A stretch of 46,766 nucleotides of DNA from Chloroflexota bacterium (GTDB lineage Bacteria > Chloroflexota > Anaerolineae > Aggregatilineales > Phototrophicaceae). Below are positions 24,057-33,501 of this stretch, piece by piece. The DNA is taken from the NCBI GenBank assembly GCA_028875185.1, contig JAPPFH010000137.1, forward strand, positions 1 to 46,766, written 5' to 3'. Below the pieces are notes generated by a model, which saw only the letters and a list, made by a program, of their open reading frames with translations, ran no database searches and had not been told where the DNA came from. The stretch's first letter is position 1. Each line of letters starts with the position of its first letter. The translations under genes and the position numbers were made by a program.

Positions 24057-24704
24057 TCAGTTGACCTTCACGCCGAGGGCGATGCCATCGCCGACTTCGA
24101 TGATGGTGCTGTCGAATTGCGGATGTGCCGCCAGCCGTCGGTTGAATGCGACCATGGCGTGGTCCTCTTCTGTTTGCGGGTTGAAGATGTTGCCCTGCCA
24201 AAAGGCGTTGTCGGCGACGACCGCCCCGCCAACGCGCAGATTGTCCGCCGCCCATTCGAGATAATTGTGGTAGTTGCCTTTATCGGCGTCAATAAACATG
24301 AGGTCGTAAGGCGCGTCAGCCGCCAGCTTGGGCAAGACATCCGTGCCGGCGCCATGCAAGACCGTCACTTTCTCCGCCAGCCCGGCATAGGCAAAATGCT
24401 CGCGCGCCACCTCGGCGTGCAGGCTGTTCACTTCGATGGTGATGAGTTGGCCGTCGGCGGGCAAAGCGCGGGCGATGCGGATGCCGCTGTAGCCAGCTAG
24501 GGCGCCGACTTCGATGACGCGCCGGGCGCCACTTAACCGAACCAGCAATTGCAGCAGTTTGGCTTCATTCGGCTCCAAGCTGATTTGCGGTATGCCACGC
24601 GCGGCGGTCTGCTGGCGCGTGTAGCGCAGCGCAGCGTCTTCGCGCGCGAATAATTCATTGACATAAGCATTGCGGCGCTCTGATTCGTTCTGGCTCATCT
24701 TCAT
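24057..24704 (-). CDS. SAM-dependent O-methyltransferase (catechol/caffeoyl-CoA type)
   Basis: A 215-residue class I methyltransferase of the Methyltransf_3 family. VIEVGALAGYSGIRIA is the SAM glycine loop, LITIEVN the acidic loop end, and FIDADKGNYHNYLEW with VVADNAF supply the divalent-metal aspartates. The family methylates hydroxyl groups of catechol-like or other small acceptors. It overlaps the RNase Z gene by 4 bp and is last of the glycosyltransferase-rnz-methyltransferase unit. The acceptor is unknown. Confidence 0.87.
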   Translation of the reverse strand: MKMSQNESERRNAYVNELFAREDAALRYTRQQTAARGIPQISLEPNEAKLLQLLVRLSGARRVIEVGALAGYSGIRIARALPADGQLITIEVNSLHAEVAREHFAYAGLAEKVTVLHGAGTDVLPKLAADAPYDLMFIDADKGNYHNYLEWAADNLRVGGAVVADNAFWQGNIFNPQTEEDHAMVAFNRRLAAHPQFDSTIIEVGDGIALGVKVN

Positions 24705-25690
24705 TCGCCTCCTTCGGGCAGATCTTCATCGACATGTTGGCGATCTTGGGCTTTGATCTTTTGCGGCAGTTTGTCGCGAAAGATGGCGAAGTGATCCAGG
24801 TCGCGCGCGACATAGGAATGGGGAAAATACTTGCGGACTTCGCGTATCACCTCAAATTCGCGATAACGGCGCGATACATGGGTCAAGAATAAATACTTGA
24901 CGCCGCAATCGCGCGCCAGTTCGGCCGCTTGACGCGCGGTGATATGGCCGACTTCGCCCGCGACATCGGCGTGGCGATCAAGATATGTCGCTTCGATCAC
25001 CAGGACGTCGGCATCGCGCGCGGCGTCGTGAATGTCTTCGGTGCGCGCAATATCGCCAGTAACGACAACCTTCGCGCCCCTTACGACATCGCCCAGGACT
25101 TCTTCTGGCAGGACGACACGGCCCGCAGGCGTCACAATTGAGTCGCCGGCAACGAGTTGCCGCCGTTCCGGTCCCGAAGGCACGCCGAGCGCCTCCGCCT
25201 TTTCCGCCAAGAAAGGACGGCGCGCGTCCTCCTCGAAGATGTAGCCATAACATTCGCGACCGCGATGGGAAACGGGAAAGGCGCGTACGCTAAACTTTCG
25301 CCCCTGAAAGAGAGTCTCGTCCGGCATCGTGCGATAAAAATAGATTGGGACGGGCGGCGTCTCGCGGCGGAAGACCACTTGATAAACCAGGGACTGCACC
25401 CGTTCAATGGCGGGCAATCCGCCCCAAATGTGGATTTCGTCCAGCGCTTCCCAGCGGCCAAAGGTCGATAGCAATCCGCCCAATCCGAGAATATGATCCA
25501 GATGGGCGTGGGTCAAAAATATCCGATTGAGCCGTTTGAAGCCGATGCCGCTGCGCAGGATCTGGCGCTGTGTGCCTTCGCCACAATCGACCAGAAAACG
25601 CTGCTCGCCCGCCAACACAGCCAGCGCGGGCAAGCCGCGATAGATTGAGGGCGCGGAGGCGGAAGTCCCCAGGAAGACCAACTCGAACAT
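24701..25690 (-). CDS. rnz: Ribonuclease Z
   Basis: A 329-residue metallo-beta-lactamase-fold endonuclease that removes the 3' trailer of tRNA precursors. FLGTSASAPS opens the fold. The metal motif is H61-A-H63-L-D65-H66 in FLTHAHLDHILGLGGLL, followed by VVTGDIART (Asp ligand) and the distal FLTHVSRRY (His ligand). The exosite arm region (about 155-195) is present, consistent with a short-form RNase Z. It is sandwiched with 1-bp and 4-bp overlaps between a membrane glycosyltransferase and an O-methyltransferase, an odd setting for a tRNA-processing gene. Confidence 0.9.
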   Translation of the reverse strand: MFELVFLGTSASAPSIYRGLPALAVLAGEQRFLVDCGEGTQRQILRSGIGFKRLNRIFLTHAHLDHILGLGGLLSTFGRWEALDEIHIWGGLPAIERVQSLVYQVVFRRETPPVPIYFYRTMPDETLFQGRKFSVRAFPVSHRGRECYGYIFEEDARRPFLAEKAEALGVPSGPERRQLVAGDSIVTPAGRVVLPEEVLGDVVRGAKVVVTGDIARTEDIHDAARDADVLVIEATYLDRHADVAGEVGHITARQAAELARDCGVKYLFLTHVSRRYREFEVIREVRKYFPHSYVARDLDHFAIFRDKLPQKIKAQDRQHVDEDLPEGGE

Positions 25691-27777
25691 TAAGCGCCGG
25701 CCTCATCGGCGGCAGTCAAGGGCAGCACTTCAATTTCATAAAGGAAGATGCGGTCGCCATGGGGCAGGTCTTCCTTTAGGGCGGGCAAGCGTTCCTGATC
25801 GCTCTGTCTATAGGCGCCGACAGAGACAATATAATTTCCGGGCAGTGTCGTATTGAGCAAGCGCACGGGCGTCACCTGAATGAACACATCGCGTTCCTGC
25901 AGCATAAGCGGGTTGACGCTGATGACATCGCGGATGCCTATCGGCGTCACCGGATCGGCGAGGATATGATGCTTGAGGATGATATCGCGCAGGAATGCGC
26001 CCTCTACACGCCAGTAGGTGATGACATCGGCGTTCTCTCCGGGCAGAATCTCTCTATCGATTTCGGGTTCGTAGCCGAGGAATGTGAGATTGCCGCCGAA
26101 GCGGATCGGCGGCGAGATCGGTTCGAGGTCGGCCACCTCGGGGGCGTAAGACAAAGGCGCGGTTGTCATGAACGCGCCCGCGCGATCAGCTAGGAGTTGC
26201 GCGGTTTCGAGCTCAATGATGGCATCGCGCGGAATCTTACCCATCACCGGCCGCCCGTGCGACAGCCATTCCTGCAAGTAGGGATGCAGGTCGTCAAGCG
26301 CCGCGCCATCGAAGAAAACGACCAACTGGCGCGCGCCGCCATTCTTGAGCAAGAGGCTCTGGCTGCAGTCCACCTCGCTAAAGGCAAACTGCGAGCGATT
26401 CATCATCAGCAGCGTCTTGTTGCTGTTCCCTAATTCGGTCTCTGGTTCGTTGGTCGCCCAGCTTGAATTGCAGAATACGACCGGCGTATCACCGCCGACT
26501 GTATCCAGATAATGAGCGATCTGCCCTAGCTCGCCGTTAAACAGGGGCACAACGGCTTCGTTGTCCCGCCAATCGCCAAAGAGATCGGTCCAGGTCCAGA
26601 TAAGGTTAATTGAAAACAGCAGCAAGACACCAGCAACGGCCAAACGGCGGAAGATAACATCGACGAATATCGGGGCGCGAATCACCGAATAGAAGCCGAT
26701 GCCGAAGAATAGCGCGAGCTGCGGCAGGATGACGGACATTCGGGCAAAATTCGGGCTGTTTTCCACCACCAGGGCGGCGGGCAGCGCCAGGGCGAACATG
26801 ATGAGCAATAACATGAAACGCGGGCGGTGCTTCCGCAATACGCAGGTGATGATCCCGACAATCATCAGCAGACCGCTAAAGGCGTCAACCAAAGGACGCC
26901 CAGGTAAATTATGCCGCGGATCGGCGTCGCCGTTGGCAAAGATTGACAGCAGGCCATCGGCAATCGAGCGCGGTAAATCATCGTTATAATGCGACAGAAT
27001 GCGAAAGAGGCCTGAGAATTGCGGCAGATTTATCGATGAGATTAGATAGGGCATGCAAATGATCAACATGAGTAAAATGGCAAAACCAATGTAGCTGCGG
27101 CGCTCGCGAAAGAGGACCCCGATATACAGCAAGTGGGCGATGCAAGCCATGGCGCCGAGTACAATGAACAGGCTGGACGGGTGCAGGTAAACGCCGATGC
27201 CCAACAGCGCGCCCAAAGCGGCGAATGAGACGATGTTGGAGCTAACGCCCCGCGTACGCCGATAGACTGGCAGCGAGCGCGCTAATGCCAGCATAATCGC
27301 CGAAACGAGGAAAAGAACAGCCGCATCGCTGGATACGGCGCGCGCCAGCAAAATGCTGTTCATATTGACGGTAACTAGACCGGCAGCGAGCGCAGCGACC
27401 GACGGATTAAACAGATGATTGCCAAGCGTGTAAATGATGGCGATTGAAATCAGACTCAGCCAGACGGAGGCGATGCGGAAGCCGATGGTGCCTTCGCCGA
27501 CAAATGACGTCACAAAGGCGGTGAAGACATGGTAAGCGCCTTCGCGCCCGCCATCCTCGCCGGGAAAGAATACAAAAATATCGCCCTGCCGGACGTTATC
27601 GACCAGGCGAATGTTGACGATCTCGTCTTCGCTGAAACCCTGCGGCAGATTCGCGAGGTCGTAGGTGCGCAAAAGAGCGGCCAACAAGAGCAGGACAACC
27701 ACCACCACATAGCCCGTCGTGGTGGTCATCAGGGCGGTGCCTTTGACTAAATTGATCAAACCGGACTTGGCTGTCAT
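25690..27777 (-). CDS. Multi-spanning membrane glycosyltransferase-like protein (GT39/ArnT-like)
   Basis: 695 residues. TM1 (about 22-37) is followed by an external loop with E50-D51-E52 (GFSEDEIVN), the acidic position used by GT-C enzymes such as PMT and ArnT. About ten more TM segments extend to near residue 400, and a large extracytoplasmic beta-rich C-terminal domain (about 420-690) follows. GT-C enzymes use lipid-linked sugars at the outer membrane face. It lies directly downstream of three exported glycoside-hydrolase-like genes, suggesting a surface-glycan role. An internal ATG at codon 17 is an alternative start. Confidence 0.75.
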   Translation of the reverse strand: MTAKSGLINLVKGTALMTTTTGYVVVVVLLLLAALLRTYDLANLPQGFSEDEIVNIRLVDNVRQGDIFVFFPGEDGGREGAYHVFTAFVTSFVGEGTIGFRIASVWLSLISIAIIYTLGNHLFNPSVAALAAGLVTVNMNSILLARAVSSDAAVLFLVSAIMLALARSLPVYRRTRGVSSNIVSFAALGALLGIGVYLHPSSLFIVLGAMACIAHLLYIGVLFRERRSYIGFAILLMLIICMPYLISSINLPQFSGLFRILSHYNDDLPRSIADGLLSIFANGDADPRHNLPGRPLVDAFSGLLMIVGIITCVLRKHRPRFMLLLIMFALALPAALVVENSPNFARMSVILPQLALFFGIGFYSVIRAPIFVDVIFRRLAVAGVLLLFSINLIWTWTDLFGDWRDNEAVVPLFNGELGQIAHYLDTVGGDTPVVFCNSSWATNEPETELGNSNKTLLMMNRSQFAFSEVDCSQSLLLKNGGARQLVVFFDGAALDDLHPYLQEWLSHGRPVMGKIPRDAIIELETAQLLADRAGAFMTTAPLSYAPEVADLEPISPPIRFGGNLTFLGYEPEIDREILPGENADVITYWRVEGAFLRDIILKHHILADPVTPIGIRDVISVNPLMLQERDVFIQVTPVRLLNTTLPGNYIVSVGAYRQSDQERLPALKEDLPHGDRIFLYEIEVLPLTAADEAGA

Positions 27778-27907
27778 CTTGTCGGCAAGTATAACCCAAT
27801 TCGTCGGTCAAAGGCTGCTTGTGGCGCCAGTGGCTTAAGCTACGCCAATCGTACCGCTCCAGCGGCGATAAGCTGATGTCCTATGCGCATTCTATTACAC
27901 TATCTCT

Positions 27908-27936
27908 ATTATATGGGGTTCATGCTGGGCAAATCG
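27908..27936 (-). promoter_or_regulatory. Weak candidate promoter for the glycosyltransferase gene
   Basis: A perfect minus-strand TATAAT (27913-27908) lies in an AT-rich patch at the 3' end of the upstream glycosidase gene, about 130 nt before the glycosyltransferase ATG. There is no convincing -35 (CGATTT near 27936). Apart from this patch I see nothing specific in the gap 27778-27919. Confidence 0.25.
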
Positions 27937-29137
27937 GCGCCTTGATTCTGCCCAGCGCTACTGGGCCATCAGATGCGCGTTCCGGAATGATAAAGTCGCC
28001 ACAGACTTTGCGCATGTTGGCGACGGTGATATAGGCTGGGCGCGGACGATTATCTTCGGGTTCGAGAATGGACCACCAATATTCTTCGTCAGCGGGCTGC
28101 CATCCCGGATCGGGCAGATAGATCAGCACCATTAAACCAATCCAAGGGCGCCAATTGGCAATGACGTATTCATAAGCGCGCTCCAGGTATTCGGCTTGTT
28201 CGCTTTTGCTCACGCCGAACCATTGATAATCGGGATTGACGCGGTCGGTGGTATAGCCAAATTCCAGGATCGCCATTTGCCGCGCCTCATCGCCATGATT
28301 CAGCATGATCTTGCGCAAGTCTTCGACGCGGCGGAAAGTAAACCAGCGGTGCTGCGCTTGCTCGTCATCGGGACCGATCTCGGGCGGGGCGTAACCGGGC
28401 GCATGGACGCCCACTACATCGATGTAGCGTTGGAAACCGTGCCGATACATCTGGTCGAAATAGACATCATCGGGCAGCGCCTCATCATTGTTGGTGCCCG
28501 TGGGCGCCAAGCCGGCTGAAATCAAGACGGCGCTGGGATCGGTTTCTCGAATGCCGCTGCTGCAAGCAGCCAGCAGTTCGACGTAGCCAGCCGGGTCGGG
28601 CTTTTGATCGCCCCATTCGCGGCTGAGATTCGGCTCGTTCCAAATTTGATACGCGCTGACCCGACCCTGATAGCGCGCGGCTACGGCGGCGCAGAACGCG
28701 CGCCACTGCGTCATATCAACCGGAGGCGCGTCGCTCGCGATTGAGGCGGCCGGCGTCCGCGCCCAATCCGGCGTCTGCCCCAGACGAACGACCAGTCGCA
28801 GATCTCGACGTTCGATTTCGCCGAGAATGCGATCAGCCTGCTCCCAATCCCAGATGCCTGGCTGAGGCTGTATGTCGCGCCAAGCGAAGATTTGCTTCAC
28901 GTGGCTGAACGACATCAGCCGAGCCAAGTCCAAGTGCAAGCCCGCCTTGCCGCCGTCCCACCACAAGAAGGTGTGTACGCCATAAGTCAGCGAGGGGAAA
29001 GGCGCGTCGGCAACGGCGCTCGCTTTGAACGGATCCCAATGCGGCTGCAGGTAACGCCAGCCCAAATAGCCAACGGCGGTTACCAGCAGACAGACGAGCG
29101 CCAAGCCAACAAGTTTATGCTTCAAATAGCCCCGCAT
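27920..29137 (-). CDS. Membrane-anchored glycoside-hydrolase-like protein (clan GH-A fold)
   Basis: 405 residues. The N-terminal TM/signal anchor (about 8-25) lacks a clear cleavage site. An (alpha/beta)8 domain has the acid/base E168 in IWNEPN and the putative nucleophile E292 in ILEFGYTT, both on the expected strands 4 and 7. Family resemblance is to GH5/GH39-type enzymes; the substrate is unknown. It shares WNEPNLSREW and the APTG segment with the two adjacent gene products, so the three are paralogues. It starts 1 bp after the stop of the upstream gene, so co-transcription is nearly certain. Confidence 0.8.
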   Translation of the reverse strand: MRGYLKHKLVGLALVCLLVTAVGYLGWRYLQPHWDPFKASAVADAPFPSLTYGVHTFLWWDGGKAGLHLDLARLMSFSHVKQIFAWRDIQPQPGIWDWEQADRILGEIERRDLRLVVRLGQTPDWARTPAASIASDAPPVDMTQWRAFCAAVAARYQGRVSAYQIWNEPNLSREWGDQKPDPAGYVELLAACSSGIRETDPSAVLISAGLAPTGTNNDEALPDDVYFDQMYRHGFQRYIDVVGVHAPGYAPPEIGPDDEQAQHRWFTFRRVEDLRKIMLNHGDEARQMAILEFGYTTDRVNPDYQWFGVSKSEQAEYLERAYEYVIANWRPWIGLMVLIYLPDPGWQPADEEYWWSILEPEDNRPRPAYITVANMRKVCGDFIIPERASDGPVALGRIKAPICPA

Positions 29138-29138
29138 C

Positions 29139-30566
29139 TTACGATTCCATGCCTGCCAGGTAATCCTGCTGCCAAGCCTTTATGGAGTCGTAGGCGGGGC
29201 GAAAGGTAAAGCCTGGGCCGATAAGGGAGTACGGTACGTTGTCATTGCCGATGTCGTAACCGGCTTGGGGGCCAAAATTGAAATTCCAGACGAAAGCCAG
29301 CCAAACAAAGCCCCAGGCTTGCATATTGCTCATGGCTTTCGGGATCCACTCCGCTTGCTCAGAGAGCGTATTATCAAGAGAAAATTCAAAGCCTTGGCGC
29401 GCGCCGCCGAGGTCTTCTGACGATGGCCAGCCGAATTCGGTGACGCAAAGCCGCGTATCCCGGCCCGCCGCGCGGATGCGTTGGGCATACCCTTCCAGCG
29501 TACTGCGGAAGCTCCAGCTATGATGCCTGTTGCTGAAGGGACTGCGGAAGATCGCGCCCGGATCATCGGGGATATCGAGATAACGGTAATCCGGGCTGAT
29601 GTTGTAGCCAAGGTGTTTGGCGCCGACGCAGTCAGCCCAATCAAGGGCGCCGGCGTCAATCAGCCGCTCCATGTATTTGAAGTCGTCAACGGCGGAGACG
29701 CCATCGTCAACGCCGGTCGGCGATAGGGCGCCACTGATTACGATGATGCCAGGCTCCAGCGCTTTGACCGTCTGGTAACCGGCGCGCAAAAGCTCGACAT
29801 ATTTCTCGGCATTGAGACCGCGCGCCGAGGTCCATTCGCGATTGAGATTCTGTTCATTCCAGATTTCGATGGCGTGAATCTGGCCGGGAAAGCGGTTTAA
29901 GATAGCGGCGACGAACTCGGCAAATGCCTGTGGATCGGCGGGTGGACCGCGCCTTTCCATGACCGCGTCCGGCTCGCGCGCCCAGGCTGGCGCCCCTGCA
30001 ATTGAAAGCAGCATTTTGATGCCAAACTTTCGGGCGCTGGGCATGACGAAATCGAGCAGGCGCCAATCTATCTCGCCCCGTTCCGGTTCGGTATGCTCCC
30101 ATCGCACCTGCTGCTTCACCCAGCGCATGCCCAGATCGGCCGAAACCGAGCGATACCAACTGTCTTGATGTTCGGGATTGAAGTCGAGCGAAGCCTCCAC
30201 CTGGATGCCGACCTCGAAACGCGTAACATCGACGGGCAAGGGCGTCGGAATTGGCGGCGGCGTATGTGTTGGCTCAAGCGGGATCTCTTCCAAAAAGAGC
30301 GGCATAGTCGGTTCGGGCGGCGCGAAGGTCGGCGTATCGCTGGGCTGTGGCGAGGCGCTCGGCGGCACCACTGTGGCCTCAGCCGCAGCTTCCGTCGCCT
30401 CCGCGTTAGTGGCAAGCGAGAACGGATTCCCTGAACCGGGCGCGACGCCAAAGGCATCCGATGTGAAATATATGGCGAGAAATGTGGCTGTCACAAAGAT
30501 GAATGTGATGGCGAGCCAAATGATTACAAAGCCGCGTATTTGCTTGTGTACAGCTTTGGTAACCAT
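29139..30566 (-). CDS. Membrane-anchored glycoside-hydrolase-like protein with Pro/Thr-rich linker
   Basis: 475 residues. A cytoplasmic start and TM anchor (about 12-34) are followed by an Ala/Glu then Pro/Thr/Ser-rich linker (about 55-112) and a clan GH-A-like barrel (115-475). E238 (IWNEQN) is the predicted acid/base and E377 (VTEFGWPS) the nucleophile. The linker would hold the catalytic domain away from the membrane, probably across the cell envelope. It is the middle member of three paralogues. The Gln in NEQN instead of NEPN is a minor substitution and both catalytic Glu are kept. Substrate unknown. Confidence 0.8.
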   Translation of the reverse strand: MVTKAVHKQIRGFVIIWLAITFIFVTATFLAIYFTSDAFGVAPGSGNPFSLATNAEATEAAAEATVVPPSASPQPSDTPTFAPPEPTMPLFLEEIPLEPTHTPPPIPTPLPVDVTRFEVGIQVEASLDFNPEHQDSWYRSVSADLGMRWVKQQVRWEHTEPERGEIDWRLLDFVMPSARKFGIKMLLSIAGAPAWAREPDAVMERRGPPADPQAFAEFVAAILNRFPGQIHAIEIWNEQNLNREWTSARGLNAEKYVELLRAGYQTVKALEPGIIVISGALSPTGVDDGVSAVDDFKYMERLIDAGALDWADCVGAKHLGYNISPDYRYLDIPDDPGAIFRSPFSNRHHSWSFRSTLEGYAQRIRAAGRDTRLCVTEFGWPSSEDLGGARQGFEFSLDNTLSEQAEWIPKAMSNMQAWGFVWLAFVWNFNFGPQAGYDIGNDNVPYSLIGPGFTFRPAYDSIKAWQQDYLAGMES

Positions 30567-30640
30567 GTCCGCTCCTGCGAGCCGCAGCCCCGTCCGAGAT
30601 TACACCAGATTGCGCCGGCGCGGGAGTGCGTTTTGCGGCG

Positions 30641-33481
30641 CTAGCGGGCGCTAGCCAATGCCTGACAAGCCGGGCAAGAACCATCGGGACGGATGATGGC
30701 GAAACCCGCCTGCGGATCCGTGCCGTAATGTGTGAAGTCGACATTCCAGACGATCAGCAGGCGGACTTGACCGCTCTGCGACGCGAGCGCAGCCGCCTGC
30801 GCCAGCCAAGCCGATTGCTGATGAACGGTCACATCCCGCGCCCAGCTGAAAAAGGGCGGCAGAGCGGGAAGCCCATCGGATGTGAGGTAACCCAGTTCGG
30901 TAAAGCAGATAGGCCGGCGCGTGATGCTGATATAGCCATTCAGCATGCCATAGAAATAACGGGTGTAATAGTTGTCGCCGCGCGGGTCGCCGCTGGTCTG
31001 ATCGGGCGGGACGATGCCCTCGTTGTAATGCACGCCGACGCAATCGAGATAATCCAAGCCTCCGCCCTCGACCATCTGGCGCATCCAGGTGTTGTCCGGC
31101 ATGACGCGGCCTGGCACTTGGGCGCCTGTAGGGGCGGGCGCCGCGCTGATGACCATCGTGTTGCCGTTGGCGCGTTTGATCTTCTGATAAGCGAGCCGCA
31201 GCATTTGCGCGTAGTCGACGCCGCTGATCTGGCCGCGGGGCCATTCGCGGTCGAGGTTCGGCTCGTTCCAAACTTCGATGGCATCGGCGCCTTGCGCCGC
31301 GACGCGCGCCAGCCAATCAGTGTAAGCATCTATGTAGCCTTGCCCGCCCTGAGCCAATTCCTCTGGGTTGCCGACCGTGCCGACGAGAATCTTGAAGCCG
31401 TTGCTATGCGCGCTGGCGATTGTGCCGCCAATTTCGGGGTGACTGTGATGATAAAATCGCGATTGGATTTTCATCCAGGTCATGCCTGCTTGACGCATCG
31501 CGCTAATCGTGCGGCCAGCGTTTGGTTCATGGACGTGGCCGCCAAGCTCGATGCTGATGCTCCCGGGTGGCGGCGCAACCGCTGCGAGCCTGGGGGCGGC
31601 CGGTGTGCTGGCTTCGGTTGGCGGCGCCAATACGACGACCGGACGAGGCACTCGCGTTGGCGTTGGTATCGGCGTCGGCGTCGGCGTTGGCGTCGGCCGG
31701 AACAAGGGAATAACGGCGCCGCGGCGGGCGCTCTGAACGGCGGTATCGTCAATGACCGCCCAATTGATGGCGTAATTGCCCTCAGGCGCGTCCAAGGTCA
31801 GCGCCAGGTCGGCATCGAGATTGCTGACGACTTGGTCGAGCGCGCCCGTCTCGCCTTCTATGGACCAGCGAGCCTGCAATTGCGCCGGCTGGGCTCCGCC
31901 GCTGCCACCCTGCTTGAAATTGAGAATGGCGGCAGGCAGATTCGGGCTGTGTCCAGCCGCCAGCAGATCGTCAAAGGCGGCGCCGGCGATCGCATGCGAT
32001 GTTACGTTTCGCAAGCGTTGGCGCAATGCGGCTGCATCAGTCAGCCAGACGCGCGATATCGCCGCGGCTGATTCGTCCTGATAATCGATGTACGCTGTCT
32101 GAATGTTTTGCTGAATGCCTGTCCACGCTTTGTAGCCGCTGAGCGAGGCGCGGATGACCGCGCCGGGCTCGATTGAGCCGGTTTCGCTGGCGGCATCGGC
32201 GCTGAGGATCACATCGCCTACTGGGGCGAAGGCATCGTGCCAGCCTATCCGGATTTGCAAATCCCCAACTTCGCGGATGGAGCGCGCGCTCAAACCGAGC
32301 AAGACCTTATTTCTAGCGACGGCGCCGGTAACAGCCCGCAGGAGATCACCAACCTCGCCCGTTTCATCGAGTATAAAACTCAGGGGATTGATCAGCGCGC
32401 GCAATTGAAGGTAATCCGCCGCTTCTCCAATTCGACGCCAGTCGTAGGCGGCGCTGCGCCAGGCGCCATCCGCGTCCCGTTCTGGCGCGACGACTAATCC
32501 CAGGCGCAAGTCTCGCTCAGACAAGCTCGCCGCCAACTCGGAAACGAAGCGCGCAAAGTCGCCGCGATGCTGGGGCGATATTCCGCGATAATCGATGAAG
32601 ACGCCGTCAAAGCGGTTGTAGCTGGCCAGATCGCTGATGCGGGCGATGTGCTGCTGACGCAATCGCGGGCGCGAGATCAGCGTCTCGATGGTGTTGACAT
32701 CGATGGCGCGCGGATCAGTGAAGTTTCGGATCGAAGGCATGAAAAGATAGGGTCCATCGACATCGCCGCCAGGCGCCAGGCCCCCGATCAAACCGCCTTC
32801 GAGCGTCGGTCTTAAGCCTGCCGGGCTGAGAATCGTGGCGAGCGCGGCGATCTCGGCATCCAGATCTTGCGAGACTTCCTGCGAAATCAAGACGATGGGC
32901 GGCGCCTCGCTGATCTGAAAAGCGGCGAGGGCGCGCGGGGCGAAGTCTGCCTTGCCCTGCAGGGCGCCAGCGGCAAACGCGGATGGGATGAAACGCCAGC
33001 GCTCCCCGTCCAAGCCGTAGAGCGAAAGGCGGTTTGTGGGCGGCGACTCGGCAGGCGGCATCAGCTCAATTTGCAGGCTCGCGGGTGGGCGGCCGCGCGA
33101 TTCGATTACGTAAAGCGGGCTGCTGAGGGTGAGAAAGTCTGGCAGGTCTCCGAGCGCTATTGCGAGCCAGCTTGCGCCAGCGCCATTCGCCGATTCAATT
33201 TCATCCGTTAGCAGGCGCTCAATCTTAACCGCGTAATCGTCGGCAATTGCGTCCGGCGGCAGGCTAAGGCGGAATTTGGCATCGAGGGCGATTGCGGGCG
33301 ACGCAGCTTCGAGCGGGCTGTATTGCGCGGCGATCAGGCGGTCGGGCAGATTGATGGGCGGCAGGATGAGACTAAGCGCGCTGAGGAAAAAGGCGATTAG
33401 CAAAGACGTAGCGGCGACGAGCCAGCAGCCGGTGCTGTGGCGTCGGGGCAGTGGATATTGCTTTGGTGTGGGCTTTGTCAT
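30641..33481 (-). CDS. Membrane-anchored fusion: degenerate GH18-like domain + GH-A-like domain
   Basis: 946 residues from the ATG at 33481; the frame is open 65 codons further upstream, but that part overlaps the 3' end of the aldolase gene and is not protein-like. A TM anchor (about 19-42) leads to a beta-rich region, then a GH18-like barrel of the YaaH type (about 195-505) with D292-G-V-F-I-D297-Y-R299. The catalytic Glu expected two residues after the second Asp is Arg299. A later segment with AYIDYQDE and RVWLTDAAAL fits the end of that domain. After a PTPTPTP linker (about 595-640) comes a GH-A-like barrel with E740 (VWNEPN) and E862 (FTELGY). The first half is probably binding-only; the second half looks active. 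Confidence 0.75.
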   Translation of the reverse strand: MTKPTPKQYPLPRRHSTGCWLVAATSLLIAFFLSALSLILPPINLPDRLIAAQYSPLEAASPAIALDAKFRLSLPPDAIADDYAVKIERLLTDEIESANGAGASWLAIALGDLPDFLTLSSPLYVIESRGRPPASLQIELMPPAESPPTNRLSLYGLDGERWRFIPSAFAAGALQGKADFAPRALAAFQISEAPPIVLISQEVSQDLDAEIAALATILSPAGLRPTLEGGLIGGLAPGGDVDGPYLFMPSIRNFTDPRAIDVNTIETLISRPRLRQQHIARISDLASYNRFDGVFIDYRGISPQHRGDFARFVSELAASLSERDLRLGLVVAPERDADGAWRSAAYDWRRIGEAADYLQLRALINPLSFILDETGEVGDLLRAVTGAVARNKVLLGLSARSIREVGDLQIRIGWHDAFAPVGDVILSADAASETGSIEPGAVIRASLSGYKAWTGIQQNIQTAYIDYQDESAAAISRVWLTDAAALRQRLRNVTSHAIAGAAFDDLLAAGHSPNLPAAILNFKQGGSGGAQPAQLQARWSIEGETGALDQVVSNLDADLALTLDAPEGNYAINWAVIDDTAVQSARRGAVIPLFRPTPTPTPTPIPTPTRVPRPVVVLAPPTEASTPAAPRLAAVAPPPGSISIELGGHVHEPNAGRTISAMRQAGMTWMKIQSRFYHHSHPEIGGTIASAHSNGFKILVGTVGNPEELAQGGQGYIDAYTDWLARVAAQGADAIEVWNEPNLDREWPRGQISGVDYAQMLRLAYQKIKRANGNTMVISAAPAPTGAQVPGRVMPDNTWMRQMVEGGGLDYLDCVGVHYNEGIVPPDQTSGDPRGDNYYTRYFYGMLNGYISITRRPICFTELGYLTSDGLPALPPFFSWARDVTVHQQSAWLAQAAALASQSGQVRLLIVWNVDFTHYGTDPQAGFAIIRPDGSCPACQALASAR

Positions 33482-33501
33482 CTGTCGGCTGCGGCTGGCT
33501 G

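Noticed and set aside
30626-32071. A 481-codon plus-strand open frame
   Set aside because: It is antisense to the glycosidase fusion gene and shows the composition typical of antisense frames.
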